Under the pieces are notes generated by a model, which did not search any database, had not been told where the DNA came from, and saw only the letters and a list, made by a program, of their open reading frames with translations. A stretch of 36,287 nucleotides of DNA. Origin: Holophagales bacterium UBA5704 (GTDB taxonomy: Bacteria > Acidobacteriota > Thermoanaerobaculia > Multivoradales > UBA5704). A program made the position numbers and the translations under genes. The first letter of the stretch is position 1, and each line of letters opens with the position of its first letter. Location of the stretch: positions 34,354-70,640 of the forward strand of contig DIHE01000031.1 in assembly GCA_002420005.1 (NCBI GenBank), given 5' to 3'. Shown here one piece after another: positions 35,650 through 36,287 of the stretch.

Positions 35650-36287
35650 CGGACACCTCCGGTGGAAGCGCGTAGTGGAACTGGACGACCCGGCCGAGCC
35701 AGGCCACCCACCCGGGGTCGAAATCCAGCCCGGCGCGCCGTACCCGGATGTCGACCTGCTGCGGATCGAAGTAGAGATCGACGTGGGTGCGGCTGGCGAG
35801 CACCCGGCCCGGCCGGCGGACGAGGCTCGCCAGGCCGATCCCGGCGCGGCGCCGGCACCAGCGGCGCACGGCGAGGCGCCAGGTGGTCAGGTGGATCTGG
35901 AGGTTCTCGGCGGCGATCGCGTCCTCCTCCGGGAGATCGAGGACGCGCCGCAGGGGATCGTCCGCCGGAGCCCCGAGGCGCTCGGCGAGATGGTCGAGCA
36001 GGCGGGCGGCGAAGCGGGCGTCCTCAAGGTCCGGATGGTCGGCCAGGAACGTGGCGAGGCCGAGGCGCGCGAGGGCCGGGAGGAGGAAGAAGAGGCCGGC
36101 GTGGGCGGAGGGGGGGGCGGGGGGCGTCTCCTGGACGGGCTCCACGGCCTCCGGGTGGTCCTCATGCGGGACGGGGGGCTCCCCCTCCCAAAGACCCTCA
36201 CCCCCGTCCCCTCTCCCACACGCACCCACACCCGCCCGGGAGAGGGGCGCCACCACCCCAAGCAACAGCCCCCACCGGCACCACCTC
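35639..36287 (-). CDS. Conserved eCIS-locus protein of unknown function (partial, 5' end outside window)
   Basis: At least 216 residues; the frame is open to the right edge, and the only starts inside the window are weak (a TTG at 36265), so I treat it as 5'-partial. The visible start is a Gly/Pro/Glu linker. Then AGLFFLLPALARLGL, FLADHPDLEDARFAARLLDHLA and, at the end, SRTHVDLYFDPQQVDIRVR, AGLDFDPGWVAWLGRVVQFHY. These segments match a protein that regularly precedes the AAA+ ATPase in eCIS gene clusters (from memory of such loci); its function is not established. It supports the eCIS label and shows that baseplate, sheath and tube genes are to be expected to the right of the window. Confidence 0.7.
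   Translation of the reverse strand, partial: RWCRWGLLLGVVAPLSRAGVGACGRGDGGEGLWEGEPPVPHEDHPEAVEPVQETPPAPPSAHAGLFFLLPALARLGLATFLADHPDLEDARFAARLLDHLAERLGAPADDPLRRVLDLPEEDAIAAENLQIHLTTWRLAVRRWCRRRAGIGLASLVRRPGRVLASRTHVDLYFDPQQVDIRVRRAGLDFDPGWVAWLGRVVQFHYALPPEVSDVR
36208..36247. repeat. REP-like inverted repeat inside the linker of the eCIS gene
   Basis: CCCCTCTCCC (36208-36217) and GGGAGAGGGG (36238-36247) form a perfect 10-bp inverted repeat with a 20-base spacer, next to ACCCTCACCCCCGT. This sequence type is common as a dispersed intergenic palindrome in GC-rich genomes. Here it falls within the open frame of the eCIS gene, or in its promoter if the true start is downstream. Confidence 0.65.

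Overview
The window is very GC-rich, and almost everything on it is read from the minus strand. The coding frames nearly lack TTA, CTA and TCA codons. A giant NRPS, an extracellular contractile injection system (eCIS)-type cargo region, and a STAND NTPase with TPR repeats together suggest a large-genome soil or sediment bacterium such as an acidobacterium or myxobacterium-like lineage. That placement is an inference; no 16S rRNA or ribosomal gene is present.

Layout from left to right. (1) 1-2087, minus, runs off the left edge: a STAND NTPase with an N-terminal Mrr-like restriction endonuclease domain and C-terminal TPRs, which looks like an antiphage defence protein. (2) 2088-2691: a divergent intergenic region filled by a diverged, indel-free 21-bp tandem repeat. 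(3) 2692-3123, plus: a small coiled-coil protein of unknown function, the only plus-strand gene. (4) 3167-27286, minus: a biosynthetic cluster of three overlapping genes. A 6402-residue six-module NRPS feeds a 1409-residue KS-AT-carrier-thioester reductase protein, followed by a translationally coupled metallo-beta-lactamase-fold protein whose HxHxDH motif is missing. (5) 27433-36287, minus: the end of an eCIS-type locus. It holds a conserved eCIS structural-locus protein (partial), its AAA+ ATPase, three candidate cargo proteins (two with DUF4157-type HExxH motifs) and a small OB-fold-like protein. The genes are tightly packed or overlapping, so probably one operon.

How the genes work together. 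The NRPS has six C-A-T modules, with no epimerase, methyltransferase or thioesterase. Hand-read specificity codes suggest Gly, unknown, three aliphatic residues, then Ala. The chain passes to a PKS module that adds one malonyl-derived C2 unit without ketoreduction and releases it reductively. The first condensation domain (HHIISDF) looks like a type that accepts an acyl or polyketide donor, but no acyl-loading enzyme is in the window. The expected product is an N-acylated hydrophobic peptide ending in an Ala-derived 3-oxo aldehyde or alcohol.

In the eCIS region, the ATPase is followed directly by proteins that share a short N-terminal motif (P-R/H-F-L/F followed by a QR) and carry different predicted toxic domains. 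Two of them share a Cys-His-(Glu/Asn) domain that I do not recognise as a described toxin. It is the best candidate for a new effector family.
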